From assembly GCA_026168455.1 (NCBI GenBank), contig CM047428.1, forward strand, positions 33,903,255 through 33,967,254: a DNA stretch of 64,000 nucleotides, given 5' to 3'. The translations under genes were made by a program, and so were the position numbers. The notes beneath the pieces are model-generated. The model ran no database searches and was not told where the DNA came from. It was given only the letters and a program-made list of their open reading frames with translations. The stretch's first letter is position 1. Every line of letters begins with the position of its first letter. This stretch comes from Theocolax elegans. Lineage: Eukaryota; Arthropoda; Insecta; Hymenoptera; Cerocephalidae. Below, one piece after another: positions 10,952-22,919 of the stretch.

Positions 10952-12280
10952 AACTATTATTGGCCACGGTTCTACACAGAAGTTGCAGATTATGTCAGAC
11001 GATGTCAAGTGTGCTAGCAATGTAAGGTGGAACAACGTGCTCCTTCAGGGTTAATGGATCACCGTCAATCGGACAGACCATAGCAGGTGGTATCAGGAGA
11101 TATCACCGGCTCGCTTCCACGCTCTAGCCGAGGATACGAATACATCCTAGTATTCCAGGATTTATTCACGCGCTGGATTGAAGCAATCCCGATAAGAAAA
11201 GCTAACGCAAAGACTATAGTTCGCGAGCTTCACGAACGAGTGATTAAACGGTTCGGCACTCCGGCAGTATTTCATTCGGACAACGGGACCGAGTTTAAAA
11301 ATAAACTTATAGACGAATACCTCGAATCTAAGGGAGTGTATCATTCGACGACATCCCCTTATCACGCACAAGCCAATCCTGTTGAGAGGGCCAATCGGAC
11401 CCTTAAGACAATGGTGGCGTCGTATATCCAGGATAAGCACAGCGACTGGGACGACAAGCTGCCAGAGTTAGTCTTTGCACTAAACACAGCGGTGCAAAGT
11501 TCTGCTGGATGGAGCCCGGCTATGCTGAACTATGGTCACCAACCCGAGGCGCCTAGTACAGCTCGTCGAGAGCAAGACCGGCTTGCCCAGCAATAGTTTG
11601 AGTTCCGTAGACTGCAGGATTGGAACGACAAAATCAAACAGTTGCCAGGACTGCACGAGAACACAAATCGTCAGTCGACTGCCAGTAAGGCCCGGCAAGC
11701 CGAAATCTTCAACTCACGACGAAGGCAAGCGGAATTCGAGGTAGGAGATCTGGTGTGGAAACGCAACCGGATCCTCTCGTCTAGCGCACAAGGTATCTCG
11801 GCTAAGCTTGCTCCGAAATACACAGGGCCGTATTTGATCATCAGTAGGAAAGGTAAGAATACATATGTCATACAAGATGATCAAGGGTACCAAGAAGTAT
11901 CTCACATCAAGCATTTGAAGAGATACGTCCCCGAAAATGATGTTGAGTCAACTGAAGAGGATCAACGTGAGCAACCTCAACCGCTGAGGGATCAACAGGC
12001 GACGTGCAACCGGCCTGTAGCGAGCGAATGCTCCCCTGCGAGGGAGATTAATGCGAGAGAGTCCCCTGGCGAGGAAACTCGGTGTAATCCGCGCAAGACG
12101 TCGCGTACGTCTTTAGATAGGTCCCGCGTTACCAGATGACAGCGTGGTCGTCCTCGGAAAGCAACCGCGACCGTAAAGCGCCGATCACCCATAGAGCGGT
12201 CTGCCAATGCAGATTCTGAACCAGTTCCCCCGAGAAGAGGACGAGGACGTCCTCCAGGCTCACGACCGAAGCGGACGTAA
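10952..12280 (+). pseudogene. Gypsy integrase with GPY/F domain and two C-terminal AT-hooks
   Basis: Inserts the cDNA into the genome. The zinc-binding His pair lies just upstream (HDDPSAGHLG, about 10890-10920) and the Cys pair at about 11003-11024. The catalytic core has Asp at 11099 (GDITG), Asp at 11279 (HSDNGTEF) and Glu at 11384 (VERANRTL). The GPY/F module reads YTGPYLI near 11820-11840. All is in one frame with stops at 10951, 11017, 11083, 11596 and 12139; several look like single transitions. After the last stop the frame still codes for RGRPRK (12143-12160) and RGRGRPPG (about 12234-12257), which match the AT-hook core. No chromodomain is visible, so the AT-hooks may be the targeting tail. 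Ends TAA 12278-12280. Confidence 0.85.
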
Positions 12281-12531
12281 AGCGCCAGCAGCGGCCGAAA
12301 GCTGAGGCGGCCTTCAAAGAGGCTGCCTTTGAATACAGGTTAACCTATAGCCCAGCCTTCAATGAGGGGAACGGGAGGTTCGGACGAACCTAGTTGTCGG
12401 CTCTGCCGCTACAACGAGATCAATCGTCTGAAAGAGTTTCCTCGCACCCTGATACCTGATCATCAGCAACTCGTTAGCCCTCTTTCCTATTCCTTGAGGA
12501 ACAGAGTCCACATACAGAGTATGCGGAATTT
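12281..12531 (+). other. Gypsy untranslated spacer between integrase and polypurine tract
   Basis: Moderately GC-rich sequence with no envelope-like frame or membrane segment. Probably the 3' untranslated part of the Gypsy element. Confidence 0.5.
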
Positions 12532-12541
12532 GGAAGCGGGG
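12532..12541 (+). promoter_or_regulatory. Polypurine tract
   Basis: GGAAGCGGGG directly precedes the 3' LTR, the expected place for plus-strand DNA priming. Confidence 0.6.
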
Positions 12542-12882
12542 TATAACGGTAAGCGAGTTACCGATCAGGTAAGCAACGCGAAAGAGGATATATAGCGCGG
12601 CGCGCGCACGAACGCGCGAAAATTGTGCGCGCCCAGCTGACAGATCGAGTTCGCGCGCGCACAACAACAACATCGAGTTAGAGACCGGTGTTCCCTTTTT
12701 ACGTGAATAAGTGTGTGTGAGTGTGAGGTTTTCTCCTCCAATCTCTACATCGGCGTGCGGAGCAGCACGTCCCACAGGAAGGGGAATTAGTAAGACAGAA
12801 GTCGGCAGCCTTCCCGACCATTGGAGTGAGAGAGAGAGAGAGAGAGAGAAATCATTACGAAAATAAGCTCTCTCTATTGCCC
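12542..12882 (+). repeat. Gypsy 3' LTR, segment 1
   Basis: Starts TATAACGG (TGTAACGG in the solo copy, one substitution). It matches 57427 onward of the solo LTR, including GTAAGCGAGTTACCGATCAGG-type sequence and a GA-rich tract at 12826-12850. Interrupted after TTGCCC by the foldback element. Confidence 0.9.
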
Positions 12883-13968
12883 CCCGGTCGAAAAAATATA
12901 ACTGAAAATTTAACTAAAAAATTTACTTAAAAATTTAGTTAAAAAGGTAGCTATTATCAGTTAAATTTTCAATTACAAGGATTCAAATTTTTCAGAATAA
13001 TATTTAATTAAAAATTTGATTATTATTAGCTATATTTTTAACTGAATATTTAAGTAAATGTTTTGTTGCCCTTAAAACAAAAATGCAGTTGAAAATTCAG
13101 TTACTTAAATATTTAATTGAAAATGTAACTATTATTAAGCAAATTTTTAAATTTAAACCGATATTTAAATTTAAATATTTCACATTGATCTACAAAAACA
13201 ATTGTTCGTTTAAATATCGGTTTGACTGTTTACCTCCAATTATTTTCGAGTTATATCCTTCGGCAATTCCTAACAGCATTCAACGTTGTGGAAACGTTGT
13301 GCCAACATTAATTTAGCAACATTCCAAAGTTGCTATGAAGGTTGCGGCAATGTTGGAGAAACGTTGCAGAATTGTGGAAAATTGCCGCTAATATTTTGTA
13401 AATTGCCGCGATGGGTGGAAACCACCGTTGAAACAACACCTAAGTAACGTTGAAGAGCAACGAACATTTCCCACGTGGCAACTTTCATAACGTTGGAATG
13501 TTGCTAAAATAACGTCGCCACAACGTTGTCACAACGTTGGCATCTTTAATTTAATACTTAATTAAATATTCCGGTGATAATAATTAAATTTCGTAAACGG
13601 TGTATTAATTAAATTTTAACTATGTTTTTGTTTCCAGTGCAACTAAATAGTTAGTTAAATATTCAATTAAAAATATAGCTAATAAAAACCAAATTATATA
13701 ATTAAAAATTTGCTTAATAATAGTTACATTTTCAATTAAATATTTAATTAACTGAATTTTCAACTGCATTTTTGTTTTAAGGGCAACAAAACATTTACTT
13801 AAATATTCAGTTAAAAATATAGCTAATAATAATCAAATTTTTAAATAAGTATTATTCTGAAAAATTTGATTCCTTGTAATTGAAAATTTAACTGATAATA
13901 GCTACCTTTTTAACTAAATTTTTAAGTAAATTTTTTAGTTAAATTTTCAGTTATTTTTTTTGACCGGG
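12883..13968. mobile_element. 1.1-kb foldback/MITE-like element inside the LTR
   Basis: Begins CCCGGTCG and ends GACCGGG. Long AT-rich arms of several hundred bases are inverted copies of each other: for example the TTTTGTTGCCCTTAAAAC block near 13060 returns inverted near 13780. The centre (about 13250-13550) is rich in alternating CAACGTT and GTTG motifs. The solo LTR has TTGCCCAGT at the corresponding site; here TTGCCC and CCAGT flank the insert, which fits a 2-bp CC target duplication. No transposase frame. Confidence 0.82.
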
Positions 13969-14459
13969 CCAGTCTTTTCCCGCCGAGACGAAATAGTCAG
14001 ATACGCGGTAAGTGGTGTACCACGTTCAGACCCGCGTGTCTACTTCATATTTTGTATCCCGATATACCTGGTACGGTCCAGGTGAGGAAGCGTTCCTCCT
14101 TTTCCCCCTCTCGTGACAAATCCCTCCCGGGTAGTCAGGTCAGTGGTCCGCGGGAGCCACTTCACGAGAGAAGGCGCGCGTGACGTAGGAAGCTTCTACG
14201 TCAGAACTCCCTACGTCAGAGATACATACGTCACACGGTGTGACGTATAACTATCAGGTTAAGCAGCCGATCATTCCCGGACCGGTTGCTCGTAACTCGT
14301 CGGTTAATAGATTTTAACTAATTGTATCGCGCTGACCTCGGGAGTAGTCATCGGTACGACTCACCTTAACTTGTTAACGTTGATTTATTGTTAATTTGTT
14401 AATATTTAATGGATTATTTAATAAATCACCTCGGCGAGATGATCTTTCTCGCCGATTAA
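13969..14459 (+). repeat. Gypsy 3' LTR, segment 2
   Basis: Continues the LTR from CCAGTCTTTTCCCGCC and matches about 57790-58284 of the solo copy, including CACTTCACGAGAGAAGGCG and the paired CTCGGCGAGA/TCTCGCCGA hairpin near the end. It ends at TTAA 14456-14459, where the 8.58-kb insertion begins. Confidence 0.9.
14181..14247 (+). promoter_or_regulatory. Cluster of TGACGTA/TACGTCA motifs in LTR
   Basis: Five CRE/ATF-like half or full sites (TGACGTA or its complement) lie at about 14181, 14197, 14212, 14227 and 14241, spaced about 15 bp. The solo LTR keeps four of them at 58005-58071 and has a mutated one in the same order. Likely part of the LTR promoter or enhancer; binding is inferred from motif shape only. 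Confidence 0.5.
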
Positions 14460-14479
14460 GGGGATGCCATACCTGAATT

Positions 14480-15900
14480 AAATCCTACTATGCCGACACC
14501 TGTATATTACACGCACTATTTCTCCTATTACTATTATCTAATACAATGATAACCTATAAACGCAGTGGAGGAATATTTGTAATACATATATTAAATAAAT
14601 TATAAGTACAAAAGTTTGAATTGTGCTAAAATGTGCTTATAATTTGAAAAATACGATTTCAAACATAACCTCTCTTAGTTAACAGGCAACAACGATTTAA
14701 TTGAATTTTGTAAAAACTGGATAGATTTCTAACAAATACAGTGCAGACGCACAATTTCACGATATTGATAAATGTTGGAACACTAAACAAAACAGTCAAA
14801 AGTGCACGACGAAGAAATAAATTGAAAAATACGACTGATACAAAGACTTTGGGAAGCTGGTACTAGATATTTGTGATGGAAATAAATATAGATTGCAATT
14901 ACAAGCATCAAGAAACAAAGTAGAGGCAACATTTTACATTATCTTAGAATCATTTTTCAGTAAAAACTAGAGGAATACATAATCGATTGAAAAATTAATT
15001 GAAAAATAAAAAAGATATTCATTCCTTCTAAAAATGTGCAATTTAGCAGACCGAAGAGTAAGAAAAAGTTTAGCTACGTAGTTTGAAAATCCACCAGTAG
15101 GTGGCGATGCTAAGCGTTTCCAGCTATGTCTTATTTCATTCGTGGTGGAATAGGCGACGGATTCTATAGGAGGTTCGTGCACGATCGGGCCGTTTGCCGC
15201 ACGCACATCGTAATTTCAAATACATTGTACTGTACCGACACTGAATGTTGGGTGCATTATTTGTTTAATTCCAATTACTTAACATAATGACAGCCACAAA
15301 ACGGGATAGAGGAACATTTTTAGTATAGATTTAAAGTAAATTACAAGTACAAAAGTTGAATTTATGACTATATATTGTTAAAATTTGAAATATACGAATT
15401 GAAACATAACCTCTCTCAGTCTACAGCGACGGATTCTATAGGAGGTGCGTGCACCGATTTGGGCCGTCTGCGCATGCACTTCGTACTTTCAAATACATTG
15501 TACTATGTCGACACTGAATGTTGGGTGCACTATTTGTTAATTCCAATTATTTAACATAATGGCAGCTAGAAAACCGATTAGAGGCATATTTTTAATATAC
15601 ATTTTAAGTGTATAACAAGTACAAAAGTTGAATTTATGATAAAATATTGTTAAATTTGAAAAATTCGAGTTGAAACATAACCGCTCTTTGTCAACAGGCA
15701 ACAACGATTTAATATAATATTGTAAAAACTGGACTGTGTCCTAAGATATGCGGTGCACATATATAAGTTCACGATATTGGTAAAAGTTGGAATACTATAA
15801 AAAAGCAGACAAAAGTGCACGACAAAAAATTAAAAGAAAAATATGATGAATACTAGGACGGTAGAAAGCTTATATCACATATTAGGGATGGAAATAAACG
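14480..15900. repeat. Degenerate ~275-bp direct repeats
   Basis: Related blocks recur: GCGACGGATTCTATAGGAGG near 15153 and 15427, ACAAGTACAAAAGTTGAAT-like sequence in three places, and AGGCAACAACGATTTAAT near 14685 and 15700. They are diverged direct copies with no coding signal. A similar GCCGACGG...GGTGCGCGCAC stretch recurs in the 1363-bp duplication further right. Confidence 0.65.
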
Positions 15901-16109
15901 TTTCCCCGTTATGCGTCAGTTCTAAAAAAAAATGTGCTGCCACTTTTATCACTTTTATTTGAAATACCGTATTTTGTTGGTTTTTTATATCAATTCGGAT
16001 AGTTTAACGTTGGCTATATAGTAACCGAAAATGTCAATAAGGACAAAATGATAGTAAGAAAATAAAAATCGATACCACTCCATAACATTGTGCAGTATAT
16101 AGTAATAAT

Positions 16110-19100
16110 TTAATAGCTATTCGACGGATACCTGCGAGGCGAGACAATCTCATCGACGCGCCGAGCGTGTCTCGCCTCGAAGTTTCTACGCGACAATAAT
16201 CAATCGCTGAAGTCTTCCAAGAAATAGTATTACTGTGTATATATTACTAAAAATAATTTTCGGTTTACCTACACAAACACTGCTATAATAAAAATATAAA
16301 ATTTGTAAGAATAAATTATGTGTTTGCTTTTCGTTCTCGATGGATATCTACGAGGCGAGACAATCTAAACAATGCGCCTAGAGTGTCTCGCCTCGAAGGT
16401 TCTACGCGACAATAATAAGTCGCCCCAGCGTTCCGAGAAAAAGTATTTTTTGTGTATATATGACTAAAAATAATTTTCGGTTTACCTACGCAAACACTGC
16501 TACAAAAAAATATAAAATTTATTACAATATATTATGTGTTTCCTTATAACATAACGGCAGATATCTACGAGGCGAGACACGCTCGGTGCGTCATCCAGAT
16601 TGTCTCGCCTCGTAGATATCCATCGAGAACTAAAAAGCAGCCATCCGAGAAAAAGTATTTTTTGTGTATATATTACTAAAATAATATTTGGTTTACCTAC
16701 ACAAACACAGCTATAAAAATAAATGTAAAATTTGTTACAATATATTATGTGTTTGCTTATAACATAACGGCAGATACCTACGAGGCGAGACACTCTTGGC
16801 GCGTCGTCCAGATTGTCTCGCCTCGTAGATACCCATCGAGAACTAAAAAGCAGCCATCCGAGAAAAAGTATTTCTTTTATATATAAAATATTAAAATAAT
16901 TTTCGGTTTACCTACCCAAACACTGGTATAAAAAAATGTAAAATTTGTTACAATATATTATGTGTTTGCTTATAACATATCGGTGGATATCTACGAGGCG
17001 AGACACTTTCCGGCGCGTCTCCAGTGTCTCGCTCGTAGATATCCATTCGAGAACTAAAGCAAAATAATTTTCGGTTTACCTACACAAACACTGCTATAAT
17101 AAAAATATAAAATTTGTAAGAATAAATTATGTGTTTGCTTATAACATATCGGTGGATATCTACGAGGCGAGACACTTCGGCGCGTCATCCAGATTGTCTC
17201 GCCTCGTAGATATCCATCGAGAACTAAAAAGCAGCCATCCGAGAAAAAGTATTTTTTGTGTATATATTACTAAAAATAATTTTCGGTTTACCTACACAAA
17301 CACAGCTAAAAATATGTAAAATTTGTTACAATATATTATGTGTTTGCTTATAACATAACGGCAGATATCTACGAGGCGAGACACTCTTGGCGCGTCGTCC
17401 AGATTGTCTCGCCTCGTAGATATCCATCGAGAACTAAAAAGCAGCCATCCGAGAAAAAGTATTTTTTTATATATAAAATATTAAAAATAATTTTCGGTTT
17501 ACCTACACAAACACTGCTATAATAAAAATATAAAATTTATTACAATATATTATGTGTTTGCTTATAACATATCGGTGGATATCTACGAGGCGAGACACTC
17601 TTGGCGCGTCGTCCAGATTGTCTCGCCTCGTAGATATCCATCGAGAACTAAAAAGCAGCCATCCGAGAAAAAGTATTTCTTTTATATATAAAATATTAAA
17701 AATAATTTTCGGTTTACCTACCCAAACACTGGTATAAAAAAAATGTAAAATTTGTTACAATATATTATGTGTTTGCTTATAACATATCGGTGGATATCTA
17801 CGAGGCGAGACACTTTCGGCGCGTCATCCAGATTGTCTCGCCTCGTAGATATCCATCGAGAACTAAAAAGCAGCCATCCGAGAAAAAGTATTTTTTGTGT
17901 ATATTACTAAAATAATATTTGGTTTACCTACACAAACACAGCTATAAAAAAATGTAAAATTTGTTACAATATATTATGTGTTTGCTTATAACATAACGGC
18001 AGATACCTACGAGGCGAGACACTCTTGGCGCGTCGTCCAGATTGTCTCGCCTCGTAGATACCCATCGAGAACTAAAAAGCAGCCATCCGAGAAAAAGTAT
18101 TTTTTTATATATAAAATATTAAAAATAATTTTCGGTTTACCTACCAAACACTGTATAAAAAAAATGTAAAATTTGTTACAATATATTATGTGTTTGCTTA
18201 TAACATATCGGTGGATATCTACGAGGCGAGACACTTCGGCGCGTCGTTCAGATTGTCTCGCCTCGTAGATATCCATCGAGAACTAAAAAGCAGCCATCCG
18301 AGAAAAAGTATTTTTTGTGTATATATTACTAAAATAATATTTGGTTTACCTACACAAACACTGCTATAAAAAAATGTAAAATTTGTTACAATATATTATG
18401 TGTTTGCTTATAACATAACGGCAGATACCTACGAGGCGAGACACTCTTGGCGCGTCGTCCAGATTGTCTCGCCTCGTAGATACCCATCGAGAACTAAAAA
18501 GCAGCCATCCGAGAAAAAGTATTTCTTTTATATATAAAATATTAAAAATAATTTTCGGTTTACCTACCCAAACACTGGTATAAAAAAAATGTAAAATTTG
18601 TTACAATATTATGTGTTTGCTTATAACATATCGGTGGATATCTACGAGGCGAGACACTTCGGCGCGTCGTTCAGATTGTCTCGCCTCGTAGATATCCATC
18701 GAGAACTAAAAAGCAGCCATCCGAGAAAAAGTATTTTTTGTGTATATATTACTAAAATAATATTTGGTTTACCTACACAAACACAGCTAAAAATTATGTA
18801 AAATTTGTTACAATATATTATGTGTTTGCTTATAACATAACGGCAGATACCTACGAGGCGAGACACTCTTGGCGCGTCGTCCAGATTGTCTCGCCTCGTA
18901 GATACCCATCGAGAACTAAAAAGCAGCCATCCGAGAAAAAGTATTTCTTTTATATATAAAATATTAAAAATAATTTTCGGTTTACCTACCCAAACACTGG
19001 TATAAAAAAAATGTAAAATTTGTTACAATATATTATGTGTTTGCTTATAACATATCGGTGGATATCTACGAGGCGAGACACTTTCGGCGCGTCGTTCAGA

Positions 19101-19600
19101 TTGTCTCGCCTCGTAGATATCCATCGAGAACTAAAAAGCAGTTATCCGAGAAAAAGTATTTTTGTGTATATATTACTAAAAATAATATTTGGTTTACCTA
19201 CACAATCACAGCTATAAAAATAAATGTAAAATTTGTTACAATATATTATGTGTTTCCTTATAACATAACGGTGGATATCTACGAGGCGAGACTCTCGGCG
19301 CGTCGTTCAGATTGTCTCGCCTCGTAGATATCGATCAAGAACTAAAAAGCAGCCACCCGAGAAAAAGTATTTTTTGTGTATATATGACTAAAAATAATTT
19401 TCGGTTTACCTACACGAACACTGCTATAAAAAAAATATAAAATTTGTTATAATATATTATGTGTTTGCTTTTTAGTTCTCGATGGATATCTGCGAGGCGA
19501 GACAATCTGAACGACGCGCCGAGTGTGTTCTCTATCACTCGCAGGTTCTTCGGGAGTAGTTTTTAATAACCGCTGAAGCCTGCCGAGAAAAAGACGTTCA
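16110..19600. repeat. Hairpin satellite: ~17 monomers of ~210 bp
   Basis: Monomers repeat about every 205-215 bp (one of 170 bp at 16985-17155). Each holds a near-perfect inverted repeat, CTACGAGGCGAGACA and TGTCTCGCCTCGTAG, around a loop of about 20 bases, then CATCGAGAACTAAAAAGCAG and an AT-rich spacer. From about 17790 to 19060 two monomer types alternate: CGGTGGATATC and CGGCAGATACC, giving a dimeric period near 425 bp. The first two monomers and the last are diverged, and their loop is in the opposite orientation. No protein-coding role is likely. Confidence 0.92.
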
Positions 19601-19679
19601 TTTTTTTAAAACAAATAGTTTTCTATTCAGATACAAAAACATTGTTATAAAATAAATTTAAAACCTTGTACAATAAATG

Positions 19680-20160
19680 AGGCTATATCCGCACGACCGC
19701 GAAGACTCACCGTACGATGCGCGCTAGACGACGGCGGTCGACGGACCGTTTGACGCAAGTTGCGCACGCACGGCGGGCCCGTCCAGCGAAGCAGTGAACG
19801 AGCCTGTCGAAGCTCGTGAGGGCTCTTCAGTACGCCGTCGCGGCAACGTTGGCGTCGCGTTGGCAATACGATTGCTATCGTCCTTCATTTTCCCGTGGCG
19901 GACTACCTTGTGTGTGTGTGTGTGTCAGGAAAGCAACATTTCAAGCGTCAACCCAGGATATGCTCCTCTATATTGACAAGGTGGATGCACGCCTTCGTTA
20001 TAAGTGCAGTGCATTTATTGCTTCTTTTGTAAGTATGCTTCCCATCTCGTTTTATAATTTCGCCAAAATTATACGCGGCTGGCGTCCAAAACCCTTTATC
20101 TATTATTATAATAAATTATTACTATTTTTATCAATCGTTTATTTCGTCCTTGCCGCCATG
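19680..20160 (+). other. CpG-rich patch with possible exon 19929-20028
   Basis: GC- and CpG-rich DNA, unlike its surroundings. A (TG)n run ends in TGTGTCAG, an acceptable splice acceptor. It is followed by 100 bases open in a frame reading QDMLLYIDKVDARLRY in part, then GTAAGTATG, a strong donor. This could be a captured host exon or chance. I recognise no family. Confidence 0.3.
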
Positions 20161-20192
20161 CCCTAATACCCTGCATGATCGTCACAAAATGT

Positions 20193-21555
20193 GTATAGAA
20201 AACTATTTTGTATTAATAGCCATATCTCGATTGAGCTTATTAGGAACTAGCAGCCGACGGTTTCCTCTAGAAGGTGCGCGCACAGTTCGACTCGACGATT
20301 ACACGCACCTCCTACTAATTCCATTAGGTTAGGTATTAACCATGTATTATATATTATTAGTTGTTCAACAGTATCATAGTAAATATCCATTTTATAATCT
20401 ACATGTGCATTAATTATAGTGCATAAAAGTTAACATAAATAAACTTAATGAAACAATCAAAATTGTATATAAAGATAAAATCACTTGTGTCCCTCCATCA
20501 ACGTTCTCCATAGAAGTAGGTTTACTTGTTGTTTACCAATAACCGTTTTGCTCATTGCTTAATTTAGTAGTGATTAAAAAATTCATTTAAACATACCAAT
20601 TAGTTGATAAAATTATGGAGATTATTCAGAAATACTTACTTTATTAATATTATAAGTTGTAGAAAACTTTAACAATTTAAACTTAATTTTTAAAAGCAGA
20701 CGCTAGTACCATTCAGAAAGTTTATTATTATGAAAATCTTATTAAGTTAAAGTAATGGTACATATTTTTTATCAGGAATGAAGGGTACTAAAACTCTACA
20801 AAGTATATGAGTTAAACGGCGGTAATGAAAATTGAACTGGATTAAAAAGTTAATTATATACAATAATAGATCATTTTTTAAGTTTATTGAAAATTATAAT
20901 GTACGTAATACTGATAAGAAAATTGTAATTTTAGTAGATGAATATGCGTAACTTTTGTTATAATTAATTATAAATCAAAATTTACAATTAAATTGCAATA
21001 CAAATCAAAGTGAAAATTTGAAAAGTACAATACCGACTGACATTTGGATACCATAAGGTGTACCTGCAGTACACGTTACCATAAAGTGTACGTACAGTAC
21101 ACGTTACCATAAAGTGTACGTACAGTACACGTTACCATAAAGTATACGTACAGTACACGGCACCATATAAAGTGTACGTACAGTACACAATTCATAATGT
21201 GTACGTACAGTACACGTTACCATAAAGTACAAATACAGTAATACAGTACAAATAAAGTGTACGCAAAGTGCAGCGTTATTACATACATGCTATTACTTTA
21301 ATTTTTAGAATTAATATTACACATGTATAATATAAAAATAATTTTTAAATATAATTTGCCATTTCTTCAGTCCATTCCAATCGGATAAACCAATTAGATA
21401 CGTTTATAAGTTTTGCAGTATACTATTCATTTACTTTTACAGTAATTTTTATTTTTTTACAATCAATTTTGTAATTACTTTTACTAGCGTTGTGTTCTAT
21501 ATCTTATATTACGTTAACGCTTGTTAGCGCCATCTGTGGGCATGCAACTAAATAT
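20193..21555. repeat. 1363-bp tandem duplication, copy 1
   Basis: Begins GTATAGAAAACTATTTTGTA and ends GCATGCAACTAAATAT. It repeats almost exactly at 21556-22919 with only a few single-base differences. AT-rich and non-coding. Contains a short array at 21051-21245. Confidence 0.95.
21051..21245. repeat. ~28-bp array with GTGTAC/GTACAC motifs
   Basis: About six units of CCATAAAGTGTACGTACAGT followed by ACACGTTA. GTGTAC and GTACAC are inverted, so each unit can form a small hairpin. Confidence 0.85.
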
Positions 21556-22919
21556 GTATAGAAAACTATTTTGTATTAATAGCCATATCTCGATTGAGCT
21601 TATTAGGAACTAGCAGCCGACGGTTTCCTCTAGAAGGTGCGCGCACAGTTCGACTCGACGATTACACGCACCTCCTACTAATTCCATTAGGTTAGGTATT
21701 AACCATGTATTATATATTATTAGTTGTTCAACAGTATCATAGTAAATATCCATTTTATAATCTACATGTGCATTAATTATAGTGCATAAAAGTTAACATA
21801 AATAAACTTAATGAAACAATCAAAATTGTATATAAAGATAAAATCACTTGTGTCCCTCCATCAACGTTCTCCATAGAAGTAGGTTTACTTGTTGTTTACC
21901 AATAACCGTTTTGCTCATTGCTTAATTTAGTAGTGATTAAAAAATTCATTTAAACATACCAATTAGTTGATAAATTATGGAGATTATTCAGAAATACTTA
22001 CTTTATTAATATTATAAGTTGTAGAAAACTTTAACAATTTAAACTTAATTTTTAAAAGCAGACGCTAGTACCATTCAGAAAGTTTATTATTATGAAAATC
22101 TTATTAAGTTAAAGTAATGGTACATATTTTTTTATCAGGAATGAAGGGTACTAAAACTCTACAAAGTATATGAGTTAAACGGCGGTAATGAAAATTGAAC
22201 TGGATTAAAAAGTTAATTATATACAATAATAGATCATTTTTTAAGTTTATTGAAAATTATAATGTACGTAATACTGATAAGAAAATTGTAATTTTAGTAG
22301 ATGAATATGCGTAACTTTTGTTATAATTAATTATAAATCAAAATTTACAATTAAATTGCAATACAAATCAAAGTGAAAATTTGAAAAGTACAATACCGAC
22401 TGACATTTGGATACCATAAGGTGTACCTGCAGTACACGTTACCATAAAGTGTACGTACAGTACACGTTACCATAAAGTGTACGCACAGTACACGTTACCA
22501 TAAAGTATACGTACAGTACACGGCACCATATAAAGTGTACGTACAGTACACAATTCATAATGTGTACGTACAGTACACGTTACCATAAAGTACAAATACA
22601 GTAATACAGTACAAATAAAGTGTACGCAAAGTGCAGCGTTATTACATACATGCTATTACTTTAATTTTTAGAATTAATATTACACATGTATAATATAAAA
22701 ATAATTTTTAAATATAATTTGCCATTTCTTCAGTCCATTCCAATCGGATAAACCAATTAGATACGTTTATAAGTTTTGCAGTATACTATTCATTTACTTT
22801 TACAGTAATTTTTATTTTTTTACAATCAATTTTGTAATTACTTTTACTAGCGTTGTGTTCTATATCTTATATTACGTTAACGCTTGTTAGCGCCATCTGT
22901 GGGCATGCAACTAAATATG
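21556..22919. repeat. 1363-bp tandem duplication, copy 2
   Basis: Near-identical to copy 1. Differences include one fewer A near 21973, one extra T near 22130 and GTACGC for GTACGT in the small array, which here lies at 22414-22608. The high identity suggests a recent event. Confidence 0.95.

Noticed and set aside
13083..13316. 77-codon frame in the foldback element
   Set aside because: Low-complexity AT-rich translation inside an inverted-repeat arm; no domain.
16500..19327. Repeated 60-97 codon frames in the hairpin satellite
   Set aside because: They are the same monomer read in different phases, on both strands, with no domain and no consistent start.
16110..19600. Regular direct repeats with palindromes, suggesting a CRISPR array
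   Set aside because: The spacers are as conserved as the repeats, the period is about 210 bp, and the setting is eukaryotic mobile-element DNA.
20320..20345. TTAGGTTAGG, like the insect telomere repeat
   Set aside because: Only two units, repeated once more only because of the 1363-bp duplication. Not a telomere tract.
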